A stretch of 64,000 nt of DNA from Alloyangia mangrovi. Its GTDB lineage: Bacteria; Pseudomonadota; Alphaproteobacteria; Rhodobacterales; Rhodobacteraceae. Numbering within the stretch: the first letter of the stretch is position 1; every line of letters starts with the position of its first letter. Below the pieces are notes generated by a model. That model ran no database searches. It was not told the origin of the DNA and saw only the letters and a program-made list of their open reading frames with translations. Positions 1-8,411 of this stretch are shown piece by piece. The position numbers were made by a program, and so were the translations under genes. The stretch spans positions 1-64,000 of the forward strand of contig NZ_NTHN02000018.1 in NCBI RefSeq assembly GCF_002300555.2. Direction: 5' to 3'.

Positions 1-12
1 CCCTGATCGACG

Positions 13-255
13 ATGTACTTGATCAGGCTGTTCTGCGGCTTGAGATCGAGGATGTCCGCCGCGCAGCTGCTGCTCCGGGGGAGCGTCGCCGAGATCGCCG
101 CGCTCGTCGACGCGCCAGCGGACCAGATCGCGGATGGCTTGGTCCGGGCGGGCTTCACCGTCGACACCGAGGACGAGACCCTTTCGGCCATCGCCGAGGC
201 CTCGGGGCGCGACGAGGCGGCGATCCTCGCGGCGCTGGTCTCCGTAGCCCGCTGA
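13..255 (+). CDS. small hypothetical protein, possibly the tail of a broken gene
   Basis: The readable part is an alanine- and leucine-rich helical segment (LLLRGSVAEIAALVDAP near residue 19, then TLSAIAEASG near residue 56) ending at TGA 253-255. Its style recalls the helical C-terminal repeats of DUF4405-type membrane proteins of Rhodobacterales, but no membrane segment is present, so that link is inference. An in-frame TGA at 4-6 closes the frame on the left. ATG 13 and ATG 52 are both possible starts and neither has a convincing ribosome binding site. Bases 1-57 also read as a codon-biased protein on the minus strand, so the first residues may not belong to this gene. It could be a complete small gene, a frameshifted 3' end, or a contig-edge artefact. 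Confidence 0.4.
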   Translation: MYLIRLFCGLRSRMSAAQLLLRGSVAEIAALVDAPADQIADGLVRAGFTVDTEDETLSAIAEASGRDEAAILAALVSVAR

Positions 256-260
256 GGATC

Positions 261-289
261 GCCTCCGGCGGGCGTTTTGCAAAGAGAAG
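261..289 (+). repeat. companion half of the dispersed 3'-end element (copy a)
   Basis: GCCTCCGGCGGGCG, then a T-rich stretch and CAAAGAGAAG. The same block, inverted, is at 6601-6633. It is not found at the other five copies of the CCCCCGGGATATTT element, so it seems to be an optional partner. Confidence 0.6.
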
Positions 290-291
290 AG

Positions 292-320
292 GCCCGGAGC
301 GCGCTGCACCGGGCTTTCTT
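292..320 (+). terminator. possible intrinsic terminator
   Basis: Stem GCCCGG (292-297) with CCGGGC (309-314), an 11-nt loop and TTTCTT after it. It sits 36 nt after the stop of the edge gene. The stem is short and the T-run is interrupted. Confidence 0.45.
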
Positions 321-378
321 CTAGGCTCAAATATCCCGGGGGAGGCGCCGCGGCGGCGGCGGCGGGGGCGGAGCCCCC
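318..378 (-). repeat. dispersed 3'-end element, copy 1 (downstream of uvrD)
   Basis: Read on the minus strand: hairpin GGGGGC-loop-GCCCCC (364-378), then CCCCCGGGATATTT, a spacer and CCTAGAAG (318-342). It lies 17 nt after the uvrD stop in the direction of uvrD transcription, as all seven copies do relative to their upstream gene. A role as terminator or 3'-processing signal is inferred. Confidence 0.8.
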
Positions 379-394
379 ATCCAGCGCGGCAAGA

Positions 395-2842
395 TCAGAA
401 GGGCACGTCGCCCGCCGAATCCGCCGCCGCGACGAATCGCGCCACCACCTTCTTCACCCCGGCCTTCTCGAAATCGATCTCGAGCTTGTCGCCTTCGAGG
501 CCGATGATCTCGCCGTAGCCGAATTTCTGGTGGAAGATCCGCTCGCCCATCTCGAAGGCCGAGACCGCCTGCAGGTCGATCACCGTGTTGCGACTCTCGC
601 GCGGCTGGCTGACCGACCGGGCGCTCGACGAGCGCTCCTGCAGCCGCTTCCAGCCCGGCGAGTTGTAGACATTGGCCTCGGCTGCGCGGGTCTCCAGCCC
701 GGAGCCGCCACCGAAGCCGCCGCTCATGCCCGCCGCTCCGTAGCCGCCGCCGTAAAGCCCGGGCGGGGTGAGAATCTCGACGTGCGCCTCGGGCAGCTCG
801 TCAATAAAGCGCGACGGCAGGGCGGATTGCCACTGGCCGAAGACCCGGCGGTTCGCGGCGAAGGAGATGGTGCAGAGCTCCTCGGCGCGGGTGATGCCGA
901 CATAGGCGAGTCGCCGCTCCTCCTCGAGTCCCTTGAGCCCGCTCTCGTCCATCGAGCGCTGCGAGGGGAAGAGCCCGTCCTCCCAGCCCGGCAGGAAGAC
1001 CGCCGGGAACTCGAGGCCCTTGGCCGCGTGCAGCGTCATGATCGAGACCTTGGCGCCGGTCTCCTCGGTCTCGTTGTCCATGATCAGCGCGACGTGCTCG
1101 AGGAAGCCCTGGAGGTTGTCGAAGCTCTCGAGCGCTTTCACCAGTTCCTTGAGGTTCTCGAGCCGTCCCGGCGAGTCGGGGTTCTTGTCGAGCTGCCACA
1201 TCTCTGTGTAGCCGCTTTCATCGAGCATGGTCTCGGCCAGCTCCATGTGGCTGACTGCGCGGCTCAGCGGCTTGTCCTCGTCGATCAGCACAAGGTCGTC
1301 GTCGTCCTGCTGCACTTCCGAGGGCAGGCCGAGCTGCTGCCGGGCGATCTCGTGCCAGCGTTCGATCTGGTCGACGAAGGTGGCGAGCTTGGCCGCGCCC
1401 TTGCCGGTGATTTCCTTGTCGCGCAGCAGCAGCCGCGCGCCCACCAGCAGCGGCACGCCGTGTTCGCGCGCCTTCAGCTGGATCTTCTGCTGCGCCTTGT
1501 CGCCGAGCCCGCGCTTGGGAGTGTTGACGATGCGCTCGAAGGCAAGGTCGTCCTCGGGCGAGACCACCAGCCGGAAATAGGCCATGGCGTCGCGGATCTC
1601 GAGCCGCTCGTAGAAGCGCGGGCCGCCGATCACCCGGTAGGGCAGGCCGATGGTCAGGAAGCGGTCCTCGAAGGCGCGCATCTGGTGCGAGGCGCGCACG
1701 AGGATCGCCATGTCGTCCAGCGAGAAGGCGTGCATCCCGCGCGAGCCGCGCTGCGCAGCCTCGATCTCCTCGCCGATCCAGCGCGCCTCTTCCTCGCCGT
1801 CCCAATGGCCGATGAGGCGGACCTTTTCGCCGCCCTGCGCCTCGGTCCAGAGCTCCTTGCCGAGCCGGTTCTCGTTGCCGCGGATCACCGAGGAGGCGGC
1901 GGCGAGGATATGCGCGGTCGAGCGGTAGTTCTGTTCCAGCCGCACCACATGGGCGCCGGGGAAGTCCTTTTCGAAGCGCAGGATGTTGCCCACCTCGGCA
2001 CCGCGCCAGCCGTAGATCGACTGGTCGTCGTCGCCGACGCAGCAGATGTTGGTGTGGCCCTGTGCCAGCAGCCGCAGCCAGAGGTACTGGGCGACGTTGG
2101 TATCCTGGTACTCGTCCACGAGGATGAAGCGGAACCAGCGCTGGTATTGCTCCAGCACGTCGGCGTGCTGCTGGAAGATCGTCACCACGTGCAGCAAGAG
2201 GTCGCCGAAGTCGCAGGCGTTCAGCTCGCGCAGGCGGGTCTGGTACTGGGCATAAAGCTCGGTGCCGCGGTTGTTGAAGGCCGAGGCCTCCGACGCGGGC
2301 ACCCTGTCGGGCGTCCAGGCGCGGTTCTTCCAGTTGTCGATCAGCCCCGAGAGCTGCCGCGCGGGCCAGCGCTTTTCGTCGATGTTGTTGGCCGCGATCA
2401 CCTGTTTCAGCAGGCGGATCTGGTCGTCGGTGTCGAGAATGGTGAAGTTGGTCTTCAGCCCGACCAGCTCGGCGTGGCGGCGCAGCAGCTTGACGCAGAT
2501 CGAGTGGAAGGTGCCCATCCAGGGCATTCCCTCGACCGCATGGCCGAGAAGGCGGCCGACCCGCTCCTTCATCTCGCGCGCGGCCTTGTTGGTGAAGGTC
2601 ACCGAGAGGATCTCGTTCGGCCGCGCTCGTCCCGTCGTCAGCAGGTGCGCGATGCGGGAGGTGAGCGCCTTGGTCTTGCCGGTGCCCGCTCCCGCGAGCA
2701 TCAGCACAGGGCCATCGAGCCGCTCCACCGCCTCGCGCTGCGCCGGGTTGAGATCGTCGAGGTAGGGCGCGGGACGCGCCGCCATGGCCCGCTGCGACAG
2801 CGAGGCCCCCTCGAATGCATCCATGTCGTCGAAACTGCTCAT
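395..2842 (-). CDS. uvrD: ATP-dependent DNA helicase, UvrD/PcrA type
   Basis: An 815-residue superfamily 1A 3'-to-5' helicase used in nucleotide excision and mismatch repair and in clearing blocked forks. Visible motifs are Q-motif LNPAQREAV (31-39), Walker A AGAGTGKT (50-57), TFTNKAA (motif Ia), Walker B DEYQD (243-247), GDDDQSIYGWRGA (motif III), QNYRST (motif IV), TLHAAKGLEF (motif V) and VGITRA (motif VI). The C-terminal 45 residues (GERIFHQKFGYGEI onward) form the Tudor-like tail of PcrA/UvrD that binds RNA polymerase. The glycine-rich linker before it is typical. Start ATG 2840-2842 follows a GGGG stretch. A perfect SOS box lies 41 nt upstream at 2883-2897, so LexA control is expected. 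Rep is a less likely alternative because of the tail. Confidence 0.95.
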   Translation of the reverse strand: MSSFDDMDAFEGASLSQRAMAARPAPYLDDLNPAQREAVERLDGPVLMLAGAGTGKTKALTSRIAHLLTTGRARPNEILSVTFTNKAAREMKERVGRLLGHAVEGMPWMGTFHSICVKLLRRHAELVGLKTNFTILDTDDQIRLLKQVIAANNIDEKRWPARQLSGLIDNWKNRAWTPDRVPASEASAFNNRGTELYAQYQTRLRELNACDFGDLLLHVVTIFQQHADVLEQYQRWFRFILVDEYQDTNVAQYLWLRLLAQGHTNICCVGDDDQSIYGWRGAEVGNILRFEKDFPGAHVVRLEQNYRSTAHILAAASSVIRGNENRLGKELWTEAQGGEKVRLIGHWDGEEEARWIGEEIEAAQRGSRGMHAFSLDDMAILVRASHQMRAFEDRFLTIGLPYRVIGGPRFYERLEIRDAMAYFRLVVSPEDDLAFERIVNTPKRGLGDKAQQKIQLKAREHGVPLLVGARLLLRDKEITGKGAAKLATFVDQIERWHEIARQQLGLPSEVQQDDDDLVLIDEDKPLSRAVSHMELAETMLDESGYTEMWQLDKNPDSPGRLENLKELVKALESFDNLQGFLEHVALIMDNETEETGAKVSIMTLHAAKGLEFPAVFLPGWEDGLFPSQRSMDESGLKGLEEERRLAYVGITRAEELCTISFAANRRVFGQWQSALPSRFIDELPEAHVEILTPPGLYGGGYGAAGMSGGFGGGSGLETRAAEANVYNSPGWKRLQERSSSARSVSQPRESRNTVIDLQAVSAFEMGERIFHQKFGYGEIIGLEGDKLEIDFEKAGVKKVVARFVAAADSAGDVPF

Positions 2843-2882
2843 GCCCCAAATCTAGCGCGCCATGTTGCATTGCGAAAGGTGC

Positions 2883-2897
2883 GTTCTGTTTTTGTTC
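2883..2897. promoter_or_regulatory. LexA/SOS box in front of uvrD
   Basis: GTTC-TGTTTTT-GTTC, an exact match to the alphaproteobacterial LexA operator GTTC-N7-GTTC. It lies between the divergent uvrD (start 2842) and pyc (start 3062), nearer to uvrD, a classic SOS gene. Confidence 0.85.
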
Positions 2898-2947
2898 ATC
2901 ACTTTCCTTCAGGCTTTCGGACCCGCCGCCGCCGGCACGCGAGACAG

Positions 2948-2985
2948 TTTGCAAAGATTTGTGGCAGTAATGCTAAGTTTGCATA
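2948..2985. promoter_or_regulatory. TTTGCAAA-type motifs upstream of pyc
   Basis: TTTGCAAA (2948-2955) is followed by a degenerate TTTGTGG (2958-2964) and TTTGCATA (2978-2985), 77-114 nt before the pyc start. Short-chain fatty acyl-CoA regulators of the ScfR family (PccR of Rhodobacter sphaeroides) recognise repeated TTTGCAAA boxes. The spacing here does not match the published arrangement I recall, so this is only a candidate operator. Confidence 0.35.
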
Positions 2986-3061
2986 GAGACCTTGCGCTGC
3001 AACGCAGCATGGCGTTCACTCCACGTCACCCGGCCCGGCAGGCCAGTGACGGAGGAAAGAA

Positions 3062-6000
3062 ATGCCAGAGTTCCAGAAGATCCTCATCGCCAACCGTGGC
3101 GAGATCGCGATCCGCATCATGCGTGCGGCAAACGAGATGGGAAAGAAGACAGTTGCCGTCTACGCCGAAGAGGACAAGCTGGGGCTCCACCGTTTCAAGG
3201 CGGATGAGGCCTATCGCATCGGCGAGGGTCTGGGGCCGGTCGCGGCCTACCTTTCGATTCCCGAGATCATACGCGTGGCCAAGGAAAGTGGCGCCGATGC
3301 GATCCATCCGGGCTACGGTCTGCTCTCCGAGAACCCCGAATTCGTCGATGCCTGCGATGCGGCGGGGATCACCTTCATCGGCCCCAAGGCGGCGACCATG
3401 CGCGCGCTCGGCGACAAGGCCAGCGCCCGCAAGGTGGCGATGGAGGCCGGGGTGCCGGTCATCCCTGCAACCGAGGTGCTGGGTGACGATTTCGACGCCA
3501 TCGCCAAGGAGGCGGCGGAGATCGGCTACCCGCTGATGCTCAAGGCGAGCTGGGGCGGCGGCGGGCGCGGGATGCGCCCGATCGAGGGGCCGAAGGAGCT
3601 GAAGGAAAAGGTGCTTGAAGGCCGGCGCGAGGCCGAGGCCGCCTTTGGCAACGGCGAGGGCTATCTCGAGAAGATGATCACCCGCGCCCGCCACGTCGAG
3701 GTGCAGATCCTCGGCGACAAGATGGGCAATATCTACCACCTCTACGAGCGCGACTGCTCGGTGCAGCGCCGCAACCAGAAGGTCGTCGAGCGCGCCCCCG
3801 CGCCGTACCTCTCGGAGGCGCAACGCGAGGAGATCTGCGAGCTCGGCCGCAAGATCTGCGCCCATGTGAACTACGAATGCGCCGGCACCGTCGAGTTCCT
3901 GATGGATATGGACAGCGGCAAGTTCTACTTCATCGAGGTCAACCCCCGCGTGCAGGTCGAGCACACCGTCACCGAGGAGGTGACCGGCATCGACATCGTG
4001 CAGGCGCAGATCATGATCGCCGAGGGCAAGAGCCTTGCCGAGGCCACCGGCAAGGCCAGCCAGTACGACATCCGCCTCACCGGTCACGCGCTGCAGACCC
4101 GGATCACCACCGAGGATCCGACCAACAACTTCATTCCCGACTACGGACGGATCACCGCCTACCGCTCGGCCACCGGCATGGGAATCCGACTCGACGGCGG
4201 CACCGCCTACGCGGGCGGGGTGATCACCCGCTATTACGACTCGTTGCTGGTCAAGGTCACCGCCAAGGCGCCGACGCCGGAGAAGGCCATCGCCCGCATG
4301 GACCGCGCGCTGCGCGAGTTCCGCATCCGCGGCGTGAGCACGAACATCGACTTCGTGATCAACCTGCTCAAGCACCCGACCTTCCTGACCAACCAGTACA
4401 CCACCAAGTTCATCGACACGACGCCCGAGCTCTTCGACTTCAAGAAGCGCCGCGACCGCGGCACCAAGGTGCTGACCTACATCGCCGACATCACCGTCAA
4501 CGGGCACCCCGAGGTGCAGGGACGCCCCAAGCCCCATGCCGAGCTGAAGCCTGCCCGCGCGCCCCAGTTGCGCGCCGAGACGCCGCCGCCGGGCACCCGC
4601 ACGCTGCTGGAAGAGAAGGGCGCGCAGGCTGTGGCCGACTGGATGGCGGCACAGACACAGCTGCTGATTACCGACACCACCATGCGCGACGGCCACCAGT
4701 CGCTGCTGGCGACCCGCATGCGATCGCTCGACATGATCAAGGTGGCCCCGGCCTATGCGGCGAACCTGCCCGGCCTCTTCTCGGTGGAATGCTGGGGCGG
4801 CGCGACCTTCGACGTCGCCTACCGATTCTTGCAGGAATGCCCCTGGCAGCGGCTGCGCGACATCCGCGCCAAGATGCCCAACGTCCTGACGCAGATGCTG
4901 CTGCGCGCCTCCAACGGCGTCGGCTACACCAACTACCCCGACAACGTGGTGCAGAGCTTCGTCGCGCAGGCGGCCGAGAGCGGCGTCGACGTCTTCCGCG
5001 TCTTCGACTCGCTGAACTGGGTCGAGAACATGCGCGTCGCGATGGACGCGGTGATCGAGAGCGGCAAGATCTGCGAGGGCACGGTCTGCTACACCGGCGA
5101 CATCCTCGATCCGGCCCGCGCCAAGTATGACCTCAAGTACTATGTCGCCATGGGCAAGGAGCTCCGGGACGCGGGCGCGCATGTGCTCGGCCTGAAGGAC
5201 ATGGCCGGCCTGCTGAAGCCCTCGGCCGCCGGCGCGCTGGTCAGGGCGCTGAAGGAAGAGGTCGGCCTGCCGATCCACTTCCACACCCATGACACCTCGG
5301 GCGCCGCCATCGCCACCATCATGGAAGCCTCGAAAGCGGGCGTCGATGCGGTGGATGCGGCGATGGACGCGCTCTCGGGCAACACCTCGCAGCCCACGCT
5401 CGGCTCCATCGTCGAGGCGCTGCGCCACACCGAGCGCGACACCGGGCTCGACGTGGGTGTGATCCGCGAGGTCTCGAACTACTGGGAGGCGGTGCGCGGC
5501 CAATACGCGGCGTTTGAATCGGGCATGCAGGCGCCCGCCTCCGAGGTCTACCTGCACGAAATGCCGGGCGGGCAGTTCACCAACCTCAAGGCGCAGGCGC
5601 GCTCGCTGGGGCTCGAAGAGCGCTGGCACGAGGTCGCCAAGACCTATGCCGACGTCAACATGATGTTCGGCGATATCGTCAAGGTGACCCCGTCCTCGAA
5701 GGTGGTGGGGGACATGGCGCTGATGATGGTGAGCCAGGGGCTTTCCCGCGCGCAGGTCGAGGACCCGAAAAGCGACGTCAGCTTCCCCGACTCGGTGATC
5801 GACATGATGCGCGGCAACCTCGGCCAGCCGCCGGGCGGCTTCCCCGAGGGGATCGTCAAGAAGGTGCTGAAGGGCGAGACCCCGAACACCGAGCGCCCGG
5901 GCAAGCACCTGCCGCCCGCCGATTTCGCGAAACTCCGCGCCGAGCTGCAGGCCAAGTTCGAGGACGTCGAGTTCGACGACGAGGACTTCAACGGCTACCT

Positions 6001-6505
6001 CATGTATCCCAAGGTCTTCACCGACTACGTGGCGCGGCACGAGGATTACGGCCCTGTCCGGGTGCTGCCGACGCTGACCTACTTCTACGGCATGCAGCCC
6101 GGAGACGAGATCACTGCCGAGATCGACCCCGGCAAGACGCTGGAGATCCGCCTCATCACCGTCGGCGACACGCAGGACGACGGCGAGGTGCGGGTGTTCT
6201 TCGAGCTCAACGGCCAGCCGCGCACCGTGCGCGTGCCCGACCGCAAGGCCAAGGCTGCGGGCGGCGCCAAACCCAAGGCCGAGCCCGGCAACCCGAACCA
6301 CATCGGCGCGCCGATGCCGGGCGTCGTCGCCACCGTCGCGGTGCAGGCGGGGTTTAAGGTCAAGGAGGGCGATCTGCTCTGCACCGTCGAGGCGATGAAG
6401 ATGGAGACCGGCCTTCACGCCGAGCGCGACGCCACGATCAAGGCGGTGCAGGTGCTTCCCGGCGGCCAGATCGACGCCAAGGACCTGCTCATCGAGCTGG
6501 AGTGA
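3062..6505 (+). CDS. pyc: pyruvate carboxylase
   Basis: Makes oxaloacetate from pyruvate, bicarbonate and ATP, and so refills the TCA cycle. The single-chain 1147-residue form has all domains: biotin carboxylase (about 1-450, starting KILIANRGEIAIRIMRAA), carboxyltransferase (about 530-800, with TTMRDGHQS and the metal-ligand HFHTHDTSG), the pyruvate carboxylase conserved domain, and a biotinyl domain with AMKMETG in which Lys1113 is the biotin site. Length equals the family norm. ATG 3062 has a strong GGAGGA ribosome site at 3051-3056. It is transcribed divergently from uvrD across a 219-bp spacer holding an SOS box and TTTGCAAA motifs, and is followed by a copy of the dispersed 3'-end element. 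Confidence 0.98.
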   Translation: MPEFQKILIANRGEIAIRIMRAANEMGKKTVAVYAEEDKLGLHRFKADEAYRIGEGLGPVAAYLSIPEIIRVAKESGADAIHPGYGLLSENPEFVDACDAAGITFIGPKAATMRALGDKASARKVAMEAGVPVIPATEVLGDDFDAIAKEAAEIGYPLMLKASWGGGGRGMRPIEGPKELKEKVLEGRREAEAAFGNGEGYLEKMITRARHVEVQILGDKMGNIYHLYERDCSVQRRNQKVVERAPAPYLSEAQREEICELGRKICAHVNYECAGTVEFLMDMDSGKFYFIEVNPRVQVEHTVTEEVTGIDIVQAQIMIAEGKSLAEATGKASQYDIRLTGHALQTRITTEDPTNNFIPDYGRITAYRSATGMGIRLDGGTAYAGGVITRYYDSLLVKVTAKAPTPEKAIARMDRALREFRIRGVSTNIDFVINLLKHPTFLTNQYTTKFIDTTPELFDFKKRRDRGTKVLTYIADITVNGHPEVQGRPKPHAELKPARAPQLRAETPPPGTRTLLEEKGAQAVADWMAAQTQLLITDTTMRDGHQSLLATRMRSLDMIKVAPAYAANLPGLFSVECWGGATFDVAYRFLQECPWQRLRDIRAKMPNVLTQMLLRASNGVGYTNYPDNVVQSFVAQAAESGVDVFRVFDSLNWVENMRVAMDAVIESGKICEGTVCYTGDILDPARAKYDLKYYVAMGKELRDAGAHVLGLKDMAGLLKPSAAGALVRALKEEVGLPIHFHTHDTSGAAIATIMEASKAGVDAVDAAMDALSGNTSQPTLGSIVEALRHTERDTGLDVGVIREVSNYWEAVRGQYAAFESGMQAPASEVYLHEMPGGQFTNLKAQARSLGLEERWHEVAKTYADVNMMFGDIVKVTPSSKVVGDMALMMVSQGLSRAQVEDPKSDVSFPDSVIDMMRGNLGQPPGGFPEGIVKKVLKGETPNTERPGKHLPPADFAKLRAELQAKFEDVEFDDEDFNGYLMYPKVFTDYVARHEDYGPVRVLPTLTYFYGMQPGDEITAEIDPGKTLEIRLITVGDTQDDGEVRVFFELNGQPRTVRVPDRKAKAAGGAKPKAEPGNPNHIGAPMPGVVATVAVQAGFKVKEGDLLCTVEAMKMETGLHAERDATIKAVQVLPGGQIDAKDLLIELE

Positions 6506-6510
6506 GGGAA

Positions 6511-6570
6511 GGGGGCGCTGCCCCCTCGGCGCTGCGCGCCTCACCCCCGGGATATTTAACCCTAGAAGAA
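6511..6570 (+). repeat. dispersed 3'-end element, copy 2 (downstream of pyc)
   Basis: Hairpin GGGGGC-GCT-GCCCCC (6511-6525) starts 5 nt after the pyc stop. CCCCCGGGATATTT, spacer AACC and CTAGAAGAA follow (6544-6570). Confidence 0.85.
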
Positions 6571-6600
6571 CTTGGGGGGGAGGGTGCGCGTCCTCCCCTT

Positions 6601-6633
6601 CTTCTCTTTGAAAAATACGCCCGCCGGAGGCGG
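6601..6633 (-). repeat. companion half of the dispersed element (copy b)
   Basis: The inverted counterpart of 261-289: CTTCTCTTTG, an A-rich stretch, then CGCCCGCCGGAGGCGG. It is 30 nt beyond copy 2 of the main element. The rest of the 6571-6739 spacer holds no gene that I can see. Confidence 0.6.
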
Positions 6634-6739
6634 TCCTGCCCGTGCCGACGGTGCTTCGGCCGGCAGAAAGCTCCGGCGGCGGCGCGGAAATGCGCGGGCC
6701 TCTCTGGTGCGCGCCGCGCGGCTTTAGTAGGGTCGCGGC

Positions 6740-8278
6740 ATGACGGCGCCCGCGATCAGTTTCTCCGAGGATCAGGCCGAAGCCTGGGACCGCGTGGCCG
6801 AGATGCTGCGCGGCGCCGGCGTCGATCTGGATGAAGGCACCACCGAGCCCGCTCGCGAGGGGCTGTCGAAGGTCATGGCGCTGATGGGCAAAGCCGGCTC
6901 GGGCAAGACGCTGCTGCTGGCGGAGCTCAGCAAGGCGCTGCAGGAGGCGGGCTGCGAGGTGGTCTCGGGTGATTTCGAGAGCCGCAAGAAGCGCGAGAAG
7001 CGCACGCTGGCGATCCTCGCGCCGACCAACAAGGCGGCCTCGGTTCTTCGCATGCGCGGCGTGCCGGCGACCACCATCCACCGTATCCTCTATACCCCGG
7101 TTTATGATCCAGTCTACGAGCGTATCGCCGAATGGCTGATGGGCAACGAGGAACGGCCGGAGATCGACACGCTGACCCCCGAGGCGCTCGACCGCGCCTA
7201 TTCAGCCTACCAGAGCCACAGCTCGGTGCCGGCGGCGCTGGCGGCGGCGGGGCTGCGCGGCAGCGATTTCATCACCGGCTGGAAGCGCCGCGAGGAACCG
7301 CTCGACATCGGCTTCGTCGACGAGGCCTCGATGCTCGACGATCGGCAGTTCGAGGATCTCCAGGAGATCTTCCCCAACCTGCTGCTCTTTGGCGATCCGG
7401 CGCAGCTGGCGCCGGTGAACCAGTCGGGGAAGATGGTCTTCGACGCGGTGCCCGAGGACCGCAAGATGGAGCTGAGCCGCATCCACCGTCAGGAGGCCTC
7501 GAGCCCGATCCTCGATCTCGCACATGCGCTGGCCGACCCGGAGGTGGATTTCTACCGTTTCGAGCGGCTGGTCGAGGAGATGGCGGCCAAGGACGACCGC
7601 GTCGTCTGGGGCCAGCGGGTCGAGGTCGACCTGATGGCGCGCTCGCCGGTGCTGGTTTGGCGCAACGCCACGCGCATCCGGCTGATCAACGCCTTCCGGG
7701 CCGTGCATGGCGCCCCGGAGACCGAGCTTTTGCCCGGCGAGCCGCTGATCTGCGATGGCATCGAGCTGCCGCTCAAGCACCGAAAGAAGCGGCTCGATCT
7801 GGAAGCGCGCGGCCTCATCAAGGGCGCGCAGGTGGTCTACCTCGGGCCGGGGAAGAAGCCCGGTTTCTCGCGGCTGCACGTCATCGGCGCCCCCGACCCG
7901 CAGGTCTCGGCCGCCTCGATCGTGAAGATCGAGAAGCCCGACGAGGAAGAGCCCTTCATCCCCTTTGCCGCCCGCATGGGAGCGACTTTCCTGCACGGCG
8001 CGGCGGTGACCATCCACAAGGCGCAGGGCTCGCAGTGGGAGAACGTGCAGGTCTTCGGCCCCGACCTTTATGCCGCCGCGCGCATGGGCCGGGTCGAGGC
8101 CGGGCAGCCGCTGTGGAAGCGGCTTGCCTATGTCGCCGTCACCCGGGCCTCGGACCGGCTCTACTGGGTGGTACGCAACCGGCTCTCGCGCCCTTCGGGG
8201 CCGCTGCGAGTGGACGACCTGGGCGGCGCGCCGGTGCCGCTCGAGCTGGAGATGCAGGGCGAGGAGGCGGCTGGCTGA
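6740..8278 (+). CDS. RecD-like ATP-dependent DNA helicase (AAA family ATPase)
   Basis: A 512-residue superfamily 1B helicase resembling the motor half of RecD2/TraA. Motifs in order: Walker A GKAGSGKT (50-57), PTNKAASVLR and TIHRILY (motifs Ia/Ib), DEASMLDD (Walker B), GDPAQLAPV (motif III), SRIHRQ (motif IV), and VTIHKAQGSQW with YVAVTRASD at the C-terminus (motifs V and VI). It lacks the long N-terminal helix-hairpin-helix part of RecD2 (usually over 700 residues) and no recB or recC genes flank it, so it acts alone or with distant partners. The exact role is unknown and DNA repair is likely. The start at 6740 has only a weak ribosome site. Confidence 0.85.
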   Translation: MTAPAISFSEDQAEAWDRVAEMLRGAGVDLDEGTTEPAREGLSKVMALMGKAGSGKTLLLAELSKALQEAGCEVVSGDFESRKKREKRTLAILAPTNKAASVLRMRGVPATTIHRILYTPVYDPVYERIAEWLMGNEERPEIDTLTPEALDRAYSAYQSHSSVPAALAAAGLRGSDFITGWKRREEPLDIGFVDEASMLDDRQFEDLQEIFPNLLLFGDPAQLAPVNQSGKMVFDAVPEDRKMELSRIHRQEASSPILDLAHALADPEVDFYRFERLVEEMAAKDDRVVWGQRVEVDLMARSPVLVWRNATRIRLINAFRAVHGAPETELLPGEPLICDGIELPLKHRKKRLDLEARGLIKGAQVVYLGPGKKPGFSRLHVIGAPDPQVSAASIVKIEKPDEEEPFIPFAARMGATFLHGAAVTIHKAQGSQWENVQVFGPDLYAAARMGRVEAGQPLWKRLAYVAVTRASDRLYWVVRNRLSRPSGPLRVDDLGGAPVPLELEMQGEEAAG

Positions 8279-8411
8279 GCCGCTCGCCGGACGGGCGTTC
8301 GGGATTTGCACTTGCCATCGGCAGGGGCGATCCGCCACTCTGCCTCGGGATTTCGGACAGATCGGGAGACGGGATGCAGCGCGACAGAGCACTGGACGGG
8401 GGGGGCACGTC

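Noticed and set aside
530-7081. Very long open frames opposite uvrD and pyc (for example 818 codons at 530-2986 plus and 1351 codons at 3026-7081 minus)
   Set aside because: They mirror strongly GC3-biased real genes. Their residue make-up is Arg/Ala/Gly/His-rich with no recognisable domain, and they cover several unrelated genes.
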